A stretch of 64,000 nucleotides of DNA, taken from positions 19,977,676 through 20,041,675 of the forward strand of contig NC_135550.1 of NCBI RefSeq assembly GCF_964340395.1. The letters are read 5' to 3'. The translations under genes were made by a program, and so were the position numbers. A model generated the notes under the pieces. The model saw only the letters and a list, made by a program, of their open reading frames with translations, was not told the origin of the DNA and did no database searches. The DNA is from Glandiceps talaboti. Its lineage: Eukaryota > Hemichordata > Enteropneusta > Spengelidae. The stretch's first letter is position 1; every line of letters starts with the position of its first letter. Of this stretch, positions 1 through 15,130 are shown piece after piece.

Positions 1-3000
1 TCTGAAGATACTCAAACCAGAATTCAGGAAGAAGATAAAATCCAGTATTTGTGTAATGTTGATACTGACGTCAAAAAGTAGACGACGGATGAAGATGAGT
101 CTCTACTAAGATCAGGTGTGAAGTAAATGTTAATATCAGTTAAAAGAAACACCATCATATTGTTTTAGAGTTTCATGTTTAGAATCAGGTGTGAAAAAAA
201 AATTCAATATACAATAAGATACTGTTTTAGAGTCTCATACTAGGATTTAAGGTGTGGAGTAAATTTCACTGTTTTTAAGAAGTAAATTGTAAGAAAAACA
301 TAAAACTTACAATCTACATCTTCTGACTCATGTAATGCTTTTAAACTCTCATTTTGTATTTTAATCAGATATATGAAACAATCCACTGAAGAAGTACATA
401 TGTATTAGAACTACATTATGTACGGCAATGGCATATAACCTATCTGTAAAGTTTTCACAGACATAAACTAAAACAATTATCGTTACATGTTGATGTAAGC
501 TATCAACAGAAATTGATATACAATGTAATTACACTCACAGTAGGGTGGTATCTCTGATAGCTGAGTTTTTCTCTGGGAAGGACACATTCAATCTCAGTTC
601 AGTGTTTACACTATCTTGATTACTCAGTGATTCTACATGACCAATGCACAGCTATCACCTATTTGTATAATCTACGACGTGGCAACAACAACTCTTTTAA
701 TTTGTATCTGTCATAGTTTGTCGATAGCATATTTTCCATAGTAATATAAACTCCCATGTGTCTGAAAGAAATATTTCAGTTTACTATAAAGGTAGATAGT
801 GATATTATGTTACTTTCCATCTCAATGGGGAGTAGCAAAATAGCCTGACCTTTTACTTTCTAAGTAATACCTGGAAAACAGGCCTAATGCTCTTCTCTTA
901 TAATCTGTAATCTTTATCTGTTGGATTTGTAAATTAAACTCACTGGGGAGTTAAGTCTAAGATACATGCACAGTAAGGAGCCACATCAATGGTGGCAGTT
1001 GGTGCTGTGTGGATACATGAAATGATTATATAGGAACATTGACATTTATTTTACATCATGAAGTAACCCAGAAATTGCAAAAATTCATTTTTTTTTCAAG
1101 TGCTGTCAACTTTTTATTTGCGTCAGTTTCACACAGTAAATGTAGCAGGACTTTGAAAAACAACTGTCACTTTTCATCCTACCCAGCGCTGTGTGTAATT
1201 GCCTGCCTGTAGCTATTAATGGCTTTTCCGCTCACAGGAAGTCAATGCTCGTCACTGGTTTTTTGCTTAAAAGCTTTCCCCATTCAATTGGAAATTTTTG
1301 TATGTTGTGAGCAACAGAGCTTTTTTTTCATTTTTTTTATGATATTCAGTGAGAGTAAAAGCATAGTTTTTGATGTGGTGAAAAATATGCTGGTATGCAG
1401 TCCAAGGAAAAAGAAGGACCGGAATAAAACTCTGGCACTGATTGTTGTAGTAAAATAAGACAATTACCATTTCTACTCCTTTAATGAAGCCATTTCAGAG
1501 GCATATAACAGCTTATCATAAAGCTACAGTATATTTTTTGAACCATTGTCTCATGTTGGTATTTAAAGGTTACAATTGAGGAGAAGAGTGTTTTCCATCC
1601 AGACTGAAGAACCTGTAGGCTCTTCTATATATTGAATGAAATAGCATGGTGATTTGATTTGCAGCTTTGCAATACAATACTGTAAGTTTAATGGAGTAAT
1701 ACCGCTATCAAAAGAATTTAATACTTATACATGCATTGCAGGAAACTCAAGTGTTTTACACAATGAAATTATTTTTTATTGTAAAATCAAACTCTTAGTA
1801 TTATTGGATGTAATATTAATATTAAATAAATCAACATCTTAATAAATTGTGAAAACGACAGCACTGTCTTGTGTATAGCCCAATATACATGAATAGCAAC
1901 AGTCAAATAACTGTGAGCTTTTCCTCTATTAAACTCACCTGTATCTTGAAACTTCTAAATATGTGTTGTACCACTACTAGTACAATACAGTCACTACATT
2001 GTTTGCATAGATACCAGTGATGATACACCGAGTACACATACACCACATCTATCACTCTTTAAAACCCACTTGATTTGAATAAAAAATGGCTTAGGCTGAT
2101 TCAGATCACTTTGTTCTGAATTGTAGCCACTTGCTATCACCACTAGTCTTTTCAGATGTGCATTGAAGCAGAAACACATGTACTTCAAATCACCCTACTT
2201 GGTTGCAGTAATGGTAAATGTTAGTGCCACGTCGGTAGCCCAACTAATGAAATCTGTTTCCCTGTATAAATAGTGCAACCCAGAAAAATAAAATTGGAGA
2301 CAGCTGAGTTATCAGCAATTTGCTGTTATTACGATATTGTGATGATGAGAACAGGGCTTACAGAGTAAATAATTGTTTTTATGTCAGAGACAAGTCTACA
2401 AAATCCGATAACCCAAGAATAAGTAGGAGTTTTGTAAATAGGTCAAGAGATGTCACAGATAGGTCAAGATACATCATCATCCTATATGTAGAAAGCAAAG
2501 GTGTGAAAGTATCCCCTCCAGGTCTAGGTGTACTGTATAAAAGGAAGGTAGAGACAGTTAATGGCTGATTTTTTTCACAGACAGTCTATCAGTCTCATAT
2601 GATATAGGTCAAAGATGAAGGCTTATATTTCGCTATTTAAACTCTGAATCAGTCACTGTTTTAAAATTTCTCCTCCATACATGGGGAGGGGGGTAGTATG
2701 ATATAATGGATGAGTAGTCTAACTTTGTGTAGTTCTATTCCCCTTAATATTCTAGCATGACTACATGTACTGTGGAGTATTTGTTTTATTCATGTATATG
2801 AATGACATGTTTCATTTGTCTTACTTTCGATCACCAATTTTCTACGTGAGAAGCTTTATGGCATGAAATATAACTTCCTTATTGCTAGTGACAGTGTATT
2901 TACCAGTACGGTGACACAATGTGCCACTGATTATCACTTCATTATCGTACCGTCTCCCTAGACTGTAGTGGTTGCATGCAATGACGCCACTCATCATCCA

Positions 3001-3418
3001 TTCACACTCGCCTAGACTTGCCCAGCAGTATATATCAGTTAATATGTTGCCTAGTTTGCCAGAATCTTTTATATTCTTAGATGGATTGTAATGTCAGTCT
3101 ATAAATGAGTCTTGAGACTTCCTTGGAATACCAACAAAGGTGTAGACATTGAGTTAGAATGAAAGAGCTCCTGATAGTCCATCATTAGTCTGTTGAGAGA
3201 CTACATACGTTGCATTCTCACCTCATGAAATTTTCGATTGAAATATTAATGCATGTCCTAACTGAATGCCATACTTGATAGGTAATAAATATTTGAATTT
3301 ACAAGATATGAGAGTGTTAGCCTGAACCCTACGCTATTGCTTACTATATATAGGGCATTTCATTTTTTAAAATAAGGACAACTTAGGGACGATCGCACAA
3401 TATCTCACACAAGCTCAT

Positions 3419-3439
3419 TAAACGAACTTTGTTCGTTTA
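3419..3439. repeat. Perfect short hairpin
   Basis: Nine-base arms (TAAACGAAC and GTTCGTTTA) are separated by TTT. It lies next to a C-rich tract (3449-3463). It may be the end of an old mobile element. No function can be assigned. Confidence 0.5.
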
Positions 3440-4959
3440 GGACCAAAGCGCCCCCCTCCCCCTAAATCAACACGTAAACCATGATGAAATTTATTGCAGT
3501 TACACCACTGTGATCGATGCAATGTGAAAACATGATGCTAACCACGTTATATGTAAAATACTACCAGAAACCCAACACTGTATATCATATTTAGCTGTAA
3601 ATTTGAAGTACAGTATAAAATATAGAACCTGTTATCATTGAAGGCGTGAAAGTTTTCGAAATTTGGTTAGAAGTGCGAAAATGAAGTTCAGTAATCGTAT
3701 TGAGGCCAGACCCCGTCCCCCCAAAATGACCAAAGTTGGAGGCAGCACTTACTTTTACAAGGCCTGTGTACAGATGGGCAAATCTCATACTACAATAAAC
3801 CGGTGATATTATAGTAGGTGAAAGATTTCCTTATACTTGTACTTGGACATCAACTGTGCTCTGGGGGTATCTGTGTTCAGAAACACAGAAATACTAGTAC
3901 TCACGGAATACATCCTTAACTACCCCCCACCCACCCCCACCCCATCCACATCCCCAGCAAAACAAATTTTTTAGCCATTTTAAAATTGGAAAATTATTCA
4001 TATGGTCCATGTACTATGTGTTGTGTGTACTACAAATGTAAAGTTGAATTCAATTAACATTATAAATGTATCTATATCGACACATAGATGGCTGCTAGTT
4101 GGAGTATAATAGATTTTCAAGTTGATGTTGTCAATACTTTCAATGTAACTATTCATAATATTCTCACTATTCCATTACATGTACATGTACCAGTTATAAA
4201 CAGTTATAAAGTATATTAAGTATTGCTGTACACAATCAGGTACAATCAATTCACATGATTCACCCACATATTCCCTGAAGCGTGTGCCAAACATTACATG
4301 TAAGTATGTGTGTGTACCCGACATGCCAAACCATATGTTTGCAATTCAATAGCTCTGTGTATATATTGTATACAGGAAATTAAAAAGAAAGTTGGCTTGG
4401 ATTTCCTACCTGACATTTACAATGTGTAAACGAAGAGGTAGATCTGGGAGAAGCCAGAGAAATGAGAGAGAGAAGTGACGTTTTTTAATAACATGATATC
4501 CAAGATCATGATCAGGAGATTGACATGTTTATGAATGTGATATTGTTGGAATATAGTTATTGGAAATTACAATCCTTGTATACAATATTGATTGGATGAC
4601 ATCCTTGAGAACTGAAACAGATATCCCTGTAAAAGTCAAAGTTGGACTGCTTGACATATATGATGTGGATGAAAAATTGATGAGGTTTCCTGTCTTCTGA
4701 TGGCATACACACCTAATTTTCACAGCATCAAATCAATTATTGATCTTACATAGAAATGAGAAATGTATGTATTATGAGTTACTAGTATGTTATTAGCTTG
4801 AATGTTATGCTAAGGTGTAGGCTAGAACTAAAATATTGAAACTTGATATCTGTCATGTTTTTTCCTTTGGGCCGTTCAAAATGCTATACAGAGACTTGAA
4901 GAAAATAACGAAAAGCTAAGATTTTGAAGGCCAATGTGAGGCACTGTGTTTTCCTTGTA

Positions 4960-5330
4960 AAAAAGTCTCCTGGTGAGAAAAGTTTCTCCTGGTACAAGTA
5001 CAAATCTCTCCTGCTGAAAAGTCTGTTGTGTTACAAGTTAAAAGTCTCTCCAGGTGAAAAGTCCTTAGGACATACATCATTTTTAAATGTGATGAAAAGT
5101 CTTCCTTGGTGAATAGTCTCTCCTGGTACAAGTAAGAAGTTGTTCATGGTGAAACATGTCTTCTGGTATGTGTAAAAGTCTTAAAAGTCTACTGGTACAT
5201 GTAAAAGGTCTCTCTGGTAAAAGGTCTCTCTAGTAAAAGGTCTCAAGTGGTACATGTGAAAAGCTTTTTCTTATAAAAAGTCTCATACATGTAAAAAGTC
5301 CATTAGAAGGCAACATGTTGTGAGTGACTT
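4960..5330. repeat. Degenerate tandem repeat, AAAAGTCTCYCCTGGTAC-type unit
   Basis: A roughly 20-40 bp motif containing AAAGTCTC, CTGGT and ACATGT recurs more than ten times with irregular spacing and many substitutions. One frame gives PGEK words that superficially resemble zinc-finger linkers. No Cys/His finger pattern accompanies them, so this is a decayed minisatellite rather than a gene. Confidence 0.55.
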
Positions 5331-7124
5331 TACTCAATTATGTCATGATGTATCAGACAGTTCTGTAATGCATGGTGAAATGTCACATGTGCTAAAGTAG
5401 TAATTTTTGAAACCCCTTCAAGAAAATTTGCATAATTTATGAAGTTGCACAATGCAGTTGAAAAGTAAAATTTTTACCAAATTGTGGATCTATTGATTTG
5501 TTGAATTTAAGCTCCTTGGGTGCATCTTCGAAGGATAAGGGAAAAAAATAAATAATGATTCATGATTATTTTATATTCATCTGTCAGAACTACCAGCATT
5601 TTATTTTCAGCTTTCTTTTGCAGTTGATCTTCTTGCAATGATCCAAGAATTTCACCTCTAATTCTGCAGCATGAATGCCCCCCGTCAGTCCCTCTTTTAA
5701 GTAGCTACAAGGTAAACCATTCATTATCATACTTCCTAAGGAACAACAAAGAAAGATTGAAATTATGAATTCAGTGAGAAATGATGAAAATTCAAGTATT
5801 TCATATTTACACGTAGAAATGATGTAATTCTATCAATAATATTGTGTTTATGAAATATAGAACTTTCTCTGTTTAATCAATATCATATTCAAAATAATGT
5901 ACATGATCTTTGGTAATTCAATATTTTACCAGGTATGAATAACAGAATAATATTTCTGTCAATATTTTTATTTTCCATCGATGGACAAACCTGGTTTATC
6001 GGGAAAAAACGACATAAATGTCAGTGAATAGAGAAACTAATGTAGAATGGAAATTGTATTGTCAAGTTTGATTAATTCTCTTTTAGAAATTTTCCTTTCA
6101 ATTCTGGCAAAGTGATATGTACGGGGTAATTTAGCGTGTATATTGTGAGTATATAGCGACTGTAACAAATGATCAGGATTGTATCGATATTTACATATCA
6201 AACCACTACACTCAATTTCACAGAATATTGAGTATAAAACTTGCAATCTCTGTTTACTTCCTTCTACCCACCTATTTCTGAATTATTGACTTTCTCCTAT
6301 ATCTTTTTCAAACTCCCTACTCAACCATTCTGAGCTCTAAATGTTAGAATATTTCGCCACTACTGCTATTTCAACCTAAAACTCTCAGCTTAATTTTGAA
6401 AGAAAGAAGGTGTGATTTCATCATAATAAAACACTGATTTATACCAAAAGTTTCTTTTATTTTATTATCATCAGTTTTCATTATTTAGTCATCAGTGTTC
6501 TCTCCTTCAGTGTTGGATTTCATAATCAGTAAGGCTTACTCTACAGAGTATCAAATGAAAATTTCTACTCCTAGAGTCAAAAAAACATCCAAAAAGTAAA
6601 TGCAAATATGTCTAGCAACAAGACCATGCCCATAGCAACAGCTAAATGATGAAATATATGGTAAAGGTAACAACAGGGCTGGCTAGGTAACTGTTTTAAA
6701 CATTTGACTAATAAACACCTATACCTAGCATGGATCAGTTTGTGGATAAACATTTTAAAGAACTATTCAGTTGTGCTATAATCCTGTTGGTGTTATTTTT
6801 ACTCTAGTTTTTGTAGAAAAATGTTTATGATAATTCTTTCTTGTTGTTTTTATGTATTGTGATTCCATAGTGTAAATACATGTATAGACATATTCAGTAT
6901 TAGTATTACGTAGGTAGTAGCAGCTGCAATTGAGAATACTACTTGAAACCTGTGGCTATCCAGAACATTATTAAAGCTGTGGGTATGTTAGTAATCTATA
7001 ATAATCATAACACAGTACACAGGAAATATTGTAGTTATTAATTCCAGACCAAATCATCTGGCAGCTGTTTTTTTAGCTCAAATGAACTATAAAGGTTCAG
7101 TATGATTGCTATAGGCATGGGGAA

Positions 7125-7125
<1 letters not shown>

Positions 7126-7201
<76 letters not shown>
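7126..7201. repeat. (GT)n microsatellite
   Basis: An uninterrupted TG dinucleotide run of 76 bases. Confidence 0.97.
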
Positions 7202-7205
<4 letters not shown>

Positions 7206-8581
7206 TTTTATTTTTGATGACAACTCTTCTAATTCCTTCATATTTCTTCAGAAATCAGTGGAAATAATGCACTCTACATAAATTAGCAAAACAGCTGACT
7301 TTAACCAGGATAGTATAGAACATAGAGATGTATAAGGTTTCTTCATTTGTAAAATGATAATATAGGAAAAAAATCTATTTGGCATATTTTGTATAAAAAC
7401 TCCAACAGTAACGATATATAATTAACATTTACATATACTGAACCTCTGTTTTGGTATAATATTGCCACTCAAACGTGAATGTACAATTTTTTTATCAGAT
7501 TGGCTATTTCACAAATCTTCAGACACTGGTCTGTGCTTATGTAGTACTAGTAGCTGTGTGTTTATTTCTGTCATATACATACTCTGTCAAGTCTTTCCTG
7601 TAGAAGCTGTACTGAGCCATCAAATTGTCTAAAAACTGTGTATGAAACTTTTGGGTTCATTTGAAAGTAGAAGATGTATTAATGTCTGATATTTGAAACG
7701 TAGCAACAGTTTACATTAGAGAATATAACACCTTTCTTAGCTAGTCAGCAGACCAGGCATTTCATCTTTCATCTTACACACTGTAACTAGAGGAGTTCAT
7801 GCCTTGCAAGAAAGACAAATTTCCCTTTTAAAACCTTCATTTCCTTCATTTAGGGTACTATTGAAGGGTTTTATTTATTGAAAATTTGCATGTGTCTAAC
7901 TATTACTAGAAAATAAATGAATTTCCTTGGTTTTCAGGTGATTTTATAAGGTGCTGATACTGCTGAAGTTATTATCACATAGCATTTTAGTAATTCATCG
8001 GTAAGAACTTTTCATGAGCACTGTTTCACATTCTGATGTTATAATTCTAATTATCAATAAATGCAAAGACCCTTAATTAGCTAGAAATTTTGTGTGCAAT
8101 TATCTTATTTTGCACAAAGAAAAATTGTAATGCTTTTAAAGACGGGAAGCATATACTAGTTTGTTGGTTGTTGCTGACAAGACGTGACTAGGCAATCAAT
8201 TGTAAATTAGTGAAATTTTCACAGTGTGATCTTTAAGAGTTTATATAGTCTATTGAGATAAGACTTGATGTTGACATGCTAGTCACGCACACTGTCATTC
8301 ATGGTGAATTAATCATGTTCACTCACCGAAAGGGAATTTTTTAGGAGGAATGTAAATAGTCTATGTGTGTATACTTTGGACTACTTGTGTTCAGTTTGAT
8401 AAATTTAGGTTTTATATCTAAATTGACACCTTGATATATGTACCTGTATTTCCAAAACAAAATATCACATATAAAATTCAGCTATACTGTCAGTAAATGT
8501 TAAATGATCTGCTTTCATAAAAAGTAACAAGTCATGAAAATATCAACCTTGAAAAAAATATATCTTTAATCTGGGTTTCTT

Positions 8582-8896
8582 CATTGTTGTCAACCACCAT
8601 TCTCTTTCTGATAACACATTGTTGTCAACCACTGTTCTCTTTCTGACAATACATTGTTGTCAACCACTGTTCTCTTTCTGGCACCACATTGTTGTCAACC
8701 ACTGTTCTCTTTCTGGCAACACATTGTTGTCAACCACCGTTCTCTTTCTGGCAACACATTGTTGTCAACCACTGTTCTCTTTCTGGCAACACATTGTTGT
8801 CAACCACTGTTCTCTTTCTGGCAACACATTGTTGTCAACCACCGTTCTCTTTCTGGCAACACATTGTTGTCAACCACTGTTCTCTTTCTGGCAAAA
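8582..8896. repeat. 35-bp minisatellite, 9 copies
   Basis: Nine head-to-tail copies of a 35-bp unit start with CATTGTTGTCAACCA and contain TTCTCTTTCTG. The first copies are diverged (GATAAC, GACAAT and GCACC variants) and the later ones nearly identical, with a C/T alternation in CACCG/CACTG. Because 35 is not a multiple of three, the three overlapping open frames here are shadows of the repeat. Confidence 0.95.
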
Positions 8897-9477
8897 CTAC
8901 CTCATGTAATGCACAGTGTACAAATATGCCCCGGCTCTCAAGAATGGATTACCTGTGAACTGAAATATAGGGGTGCCATTTCATATACATGTATGGTGAC
9001 CATGAAGGATAGCCACTGGGAAATAGTCCATTTCTATTCAAATTATCAAACCATCCTATTTCCTTAGAAATTGCAAGAAAATGGTCGTTGAAAGTCTGTG
9101 AATCCTTTGGGACAATTGAGTGACAGGTAGCATTCCTAGCCACACAGAACACAATAGCAGTTGACAACTAATTAATAGAATTCCATTAAACTATTCAACA
9201 GCTGTGTGGGAAATAACTAGGTTTCATGCCAGAAAGTTTAATAACATTTTCTCAATTTTATGTACTGAACAAATTGAAATTAGAAATTAATCTCCAAGGG
9301 AATGAAATAAGTTTCAGTTTGAATTATAGGGTAAACCATATACATTGCTTATTTCCTTTTGACCTCAAGAGTACATGTAGTTATTTCTAAGGGTGATCCT
9401 ATTCATTTTATATTTCTCATTGTAAAAATGATGGGTTAATAGCCAGTTAAAAAACAAAACAAGAAAAAAGGTAAATT

Positions 9478-9578
9478 ATGTGTGTGTGTGTGTGTTTGTG
9501 TGTGTATGTTTGTTTGTTTGTTTGTGTGTGTATGTATGTATGTTTGTTTGTTTGTGTGTATGTTTGTGTGTGTGTGTT
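9478..9578. repeat. Compound (GT)n/(TTTG)n/(TATG)n microsatellite
   Basis: TG dinucleotides are interspersed with TTTG and TATG tetranucleotides over about 100 bases. Confidence 0.95.
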
Positions 9579-11039
9579 GGTGATACTTTAAACAATCTAC
9601 ATGTAGACACCTTGGAAATGACAATTTAAATCAGAAGGAAACTTTGAACCATTTGATTATAAAGGTCTCAGATGTCAGCATTAAAATGATCATTTCACAC
9701 AGATACATGCTTAATGGTGTTTCCATCAGAGTTGTGCCTTTTAAATATTACAGTCTGAGGGCTTTAATTAAAAAAACATTTGTCTGATTCTGAATATCTA
9801 TTGTTAGTGAGGCCATGAGAAACCTAGAAATGAAAAAAAACAGTTATAATCATAAGTTGACATTTGATGTTGCCTTACTTTCATTCGACACCCAAATTAG
9901 ATATTTCTAAATCATAAGTTCACATTTTGTAGACACAGTGCAGCAAAAACAAAATGGAATGGGCCGGATGTCGCAGAATAAATGTGTAAAGTAATCATTG
10001 AACTTATATATAGCTATGGAAAAGTAAATTTCATGTCAAAGTTATAAATTGTTTCCACATAAGCCTTTTTACAAATTGGTCGATTGTTATGAACAGAATC
10101 TACTATGTGATGGTAACTCAGGGGAAATCACACACGGTGATTTAGTATTAATAGTCAATGGAAAAAATATCAAGGCTGTTATAGAGAGATTTGAATGGGC
10201 AATGATCACATCAATGATAGGCAACAACTCAAAGTGAGCAATTTGACTTTATACATACACACTGTATACAGACTAATGAAAAACGGGGTAAAGTCAAAGA
10301 ATAGGCAAGCAATTTATATACAAATGCCTTGTGGGATCTGTTTCAATCAAGAAGCTATTCTTGCAAGGTAGAATGGTAAAGAAAATTAAATGGCAAAGGT
10401 GATTGCAAATACTAATAATTAAGCTGAATCATGAATATCATTTCGCAGCTGATTTTGCTCTAAAATAGTTCATAGTAAATTATATATCAGAAACTTTGAA
10501 ATGATTGACAGCTAGCTTGTCTACTGGTACAGAGTATTCTAAATATTCTGGTCAAATTGTATATCTATTAGCTTGTAATATGATACACTGCACATTCTGT
10601 TTCTTTCCCGCTAAAATATTTAACAAATGCCTAGAATATTAATTTGGATTTTTTTTCACTTTGAAAACACTAATAATACTAATAGAATTGTTACTTCCGA
10701 CTGTATGCATCCCATCAACTAGTGTTCAATGTACTTACATGTAATTATTAAAAATATTAAAAAATTCTGTTTGTTATTCATTTTATGTTACTTATAACAA
10801 TTATACTCTGTATAACTTGGGACTGTTCAGCAACCTTTTAATGATAGTTGAAATATTAAGAGATTTTACAGATTATTGTAATGTGTATAGGTTTTATCTG
10901 CTTTAACCAGAACTGATTTGATGAGTTGGGTAGACTATACTATATACTAACAGATGTGATCACATGGAAGTCCTATATATATGTATCATGTTACTGTGTT
11001 GTATTTCTTGTATAGTTACAGGCACCATCAATATTTAGT

Positions 11040-11641
11040 ACCATAAACAGTATCATTCATACTAACTTGTATGTCACAGAGATAGAAGAATAATCTATTT
11101 TGAAATATTATCAAAGAGTATGATACAATAATTTGTAGAAAACATAGATGGACTACATTTACTCTTTTGAAAAATAAAGAATTACAGTGGCTTTTTAGGA
11201 TAAACTGGTCAGTTTAATTGGTAGGTTTTTATACAAGGTGAATTATTTTAATGGGTCGGTTTTTATACATAGTGCTGATTTTTTTCTTCTCTGTGTGATG
11301 TTAGTTTCTTTCATTATTTACTTTTGCAATTTTTAACTTCAGTCTGTACAATGTACTTGGACGCACGTGTAGCGTTTTTTTTTTACAAGAAATAAATATT
11401 AATAATAAAGAATCAGAAATAACTATTCATAAATTTTATATCATAGAGATAGAAGAATAATCTAGTATGCATGAAATGTCGAAGAGTGTGACACAGTTGT
11501 AGAAAACATAAGTGGACTCCATTTGTTCTTTTGAAATTAAAAGAATTACATTGGCTGTTCAGATAAACAATCAGAAATAAATATCATTCATAATATATTT
11601 TATATCATAGAGATAGAAGAATAATCTATTATGAAATATCA

Positions 11642-11672
<31 letters not shown>

Positions 11673-11900
11673 TGTACATATCTAGAAATCATAGGTGGAC
11701 ACCATTTCCTTTCAATAATAGAACTACATGGGGTGGTTGGAATAACGAATCAGCTTTAATATTGTAAACATTATTATTCTTAATAAATTGTATTCATCAT
11801 AGATATAGAGCTATAGGAATAGTCTCCTTTGAAATATTATGAAATGCCTCATCTAACGAGAAGAAAGAAATATATTGAGTAATCAGAATAAAGAATCACC
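11040..11900. repeat. Degenerate tandem repeat, unit about 165-190 bp, four copies
   Basis: The landmark ATAGAGATAGAAGAATAAT (or a close variant) occurs near 11079, 11445 and 11610, with a more diverged version near 11800. Each is followed at a similar distance by a GTAGAAAACATA-like word, a GGACTCCATTTG-like word and AAAGAATTACATTGGCT. Spacing is about 366, 165 and 190 bp, so the first interval may have lost or gained material. The repeat is old, with many substitutions. Confidence 0.7.
11645..11672. repeat. (TA)n(CA)n microsatellite
   Basis: A TATATA run is followed by a CACACA run, inside the degenerate repeat described at 11040-11900. Confidence 0.9.
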
Positions 11901-14639
11901 TTAGCTAGTCAGAATGCAGCTCATGGTTTCTCTATCTCACTAGTTAACTAAAGATTGCATTATTGAAGAGGGTGATCATGGTTCATGTCTAGTGAGGTAG
12001 TTGACAATTACTTGATTTCCCATCTGAAAGCTACATGTATTTAAAGTAAAAGAATTCATTTAAATTCTTTATGAGTAAAGTTATCAAGGCGGGAATTCAT
12101 GTCTGATTCTGTCCTGCTCGTTGGCAGTAAGTGTTTCCAAGAATTCCACCTGCATTGAAAAATGTCTAGAAATGACGGAAGTGAAATTCTGTAATACTTT
12201 AACAACTGACATCTCATTATGACAAATGCTAAATTTATTGATTACATATAGGAGTGATTTTTGAGGAGTAATCGAGTCCCTGAGTTACTGAATACAGCTG
12301 CATGTTTCAGGTATTCATAGGACTGTGCCAGGAGTAGCGTGCTCACATAGATAGGAAATGTAATCAAGAAATCATCTATATGATAATGAGAAAGTAATCT
12401 AAGGGCCTAACAGCTGATAGTAACCAATTACGTTGTAACTTTAACTGACTGATGATCTTTCTCCTCTTGAAGCCATCCAAATGTAACAAATCACATATTG
12501 GTTTTCCAATCTACAAACAGTTTGGTAGTACTTTACTTGGCAAATGGGCCTTCATGTTTAATGTGAAGTTTTTGTACCGTGTTTTTCGTGCAATGTCTGG
12601 CTTTAGAACTCAAATTAACTTTTTTTTGTGTTTAATTAATGTTGTATGTGCCCCAGAAATAAGTCTCACATGTCAACACTTGCTGTTATTTGTTTTGAGC
12701 AACAACTTATAGTTAAAATCAAGAACAAATTCAAATTTTTAAGTAGAGGCTATAAAATAAATACATTTAGAATCCAAAATGGCTGCAGAATACTGTATTA
12801 ACTCTATGAGAAAATTGTTGACTTTCTTGAAATTAAGATGATGAACCCCAAAAGTGTTGTTTTATTCAAAAAGGGACCTGGAACTAGCGTTCATATAACA
12901 AAGTTTGAGAAATTTGAAAAACTTTGATATTTAGTAAAATTTGTCCCTGAGGCACATTTTACGTAATGTTTTTGGATATTTGTATTAAGCTTGATTGAAA
13001 TGACTCCAGGCTTAAAAAAAAAACCCAGTTGTGATGAATACTGTGAAATGTGCCATTAGGTTTTAAATTATCATGTTTCATCAATCTCAAAATGCTGGAA
13101 ATGCAAATAGCATGATGTGGCACTGAGATGTCCTAGATAATGTACACTCGGAACACTCCCCATCATTTGAATTCCTGGTAACCATGACAGTGGCTGTAGC
13201 AACTGCAATAGATTAAATGTAATTAATTTTAGTGCAATTTGTTAAACTCTATGATACCAGTATAAGTACAACTGTGTGTTTATGTCTTTTCACTATTATT
13301 GCTAATTACAAAGCTATGATGTAATTTACTTTTCTCAATGGCCTATATATTTTATCATTACCTGTGAGCAAATAAAGTGCTATAATTTGGAACTTTAGCA
13401 CAAGCTTCTTTTGACCAGGAAGAAATGCAGTATAGTAATGTTAAACAACTTGCAATCTGATTCAACAAAATATGTAAGGTAAACAATCATATTTATAAAT
13501 TGTAAATACATTCATATTGCTCAGTGTAGCTTGCGGATGATTGTATACCACATACTGGTCATATACATGTAATGCAGTCAAGCTGTGCCGAGTTGAGGAT
13601 GGCAGATATAGATGTATTTAATCAATAATGATGGTTTATCCATTTGTACTTCCTTGAGCTGTATAGTAATCATAATTATCTATATATCTAAAATTCACCA
13701 CCACTTGCTGGGTGAAGTCATATAGCATACTCTTTAATTGCCAATCTGCCATCAAATCTATGACAATCGCTGCCTAAGTCCATAATATCATCAAACATGA
13801 ATACTTGCAGAAATAAACTGAAAACAAATTATTAACAAATCAGTAAGCACTGTTAATAGTACATGTACACACACTGGGCTGTAATTACAAGTAGAAAAAG
13901 ATTATATGAACATGCATTGTCTTGTAAAAATAAGTGTATTTGATGCCCATGCAGGCCTACAAATAGTGTTCAACAATAACACCATTGTGAAAATTAATGT
14001 GTAACAGATGGATCATAGGACCACATTTACTGTTGTAGAAGTAAATGCTTGGGATAATTAAATTGCAAAAGCATACAGATATTGAACATATTGTTCCCTG
14101 CAGTGAAATGATTATTTTTAGTAGTGACTATACAAGTACAATGTACCTTGTCATGTGATCATGTACTTCAATGAAATGTAATGCAATCATACATACAGGT
14201 ACCTTGACAATGTACAATGTATGTATGTAAACTCATTTCTAAATGCCATATTTACATTTCAATGTACTCTTCAAATTTCTAGTGGTTGTAGTTTATTATT
14301 AGTATTACCCACTTGATATGCACTAGCTAGCTCCATTATATGTCATATAATATACAAATGTGTATTCTCCTGCCCACTACAACTATAGAAATTTACCTCT
14401 TTATGTTCTTTCCTACTATACCATACTACCATCCTATATCCATAGCTACCATTTGATTGTTATTCTGTGTTCTTTTTATACCACATATACATGTACATAT
14501 TGTTATAGCCACCTGTCTACTCCATCAACGGACTGTAATTAATTAAATGTATTCTATCAACTCCATTACTGTGCTATTCTACCAACCTCACCACTAGTAC
14601 TAGTGGCTCCTCCAATACCTATATTCAGCCCCAATTTTG

Positions 14640-15130
14640 ACACCTTAAGTCATTCTAGTGTAGATTACCTTTTAAACACCATTTGACCATCTGAATGTTC
14701 AGGACTAAGATGAACAGAAATACATATAATAACCTGTAGACCCCAACAGATGGACCCACATCTTTTGATAATCCATGGACATCCAAACCTGTTTATGGTC
14801 TAGAACAGTAGAATGATCCTATCCTAATAGTTCAACTGATAACACTAATGCAAGATCTGGGATTGAAACCATGACTTGTCATTAAGCCATACAGATTCTA
14901 GACTACCTACATTGTACAGTTGGCAAACAACATTTTGACAATCAGAATGTTCTGGGCATGTGCAAGCACAAATTACCCGAGACCCAACATTTGAACCCAC
15001 ATGTACCTTTCGCAAACAACATTCTGACCATCTGAAAATTCTGGACAGCGGCAAGCAGAATTGATATGCCCAATATCCATACCTGCACTTAATAATCAAA
15101 CATCTGGACCCACATGTTTGATTGATAGCC
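14640..15130. repeat. Highly diverged ~105-bp repeats
   Basis: Words of the type CATTCTGACCATCTGAA, GTTCTGG(A/G)CA and CC(A/C)ACATCT/CCCACATGT recur near 14680-14760, 14930-15005 and 15020-15115. Similarity is moderate, and this is probably an old tandem amplification or the remains of a transposon family. Confidence 0.4.

Larger units (their letters stand above)
1..7125. other. Noncoding AT-rich stretch, no gene recognised
   Basis: I see no exon with a recognisable protein family here. The open frames are short and lack conserved motifs. The stretch is AT-rich with scattered TACATGTA words, a perfect 9-bp-arm hairpin near 3419 and a degenerate repeat cluster at 4960-5330. A lone perfect TGACGTCA word (CRE type) is present at 66-73, with a second at 18217-18224. 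Single copies of this word in AT-rich sequence do not by themselves indicate a promoter. Confidence 0.5.
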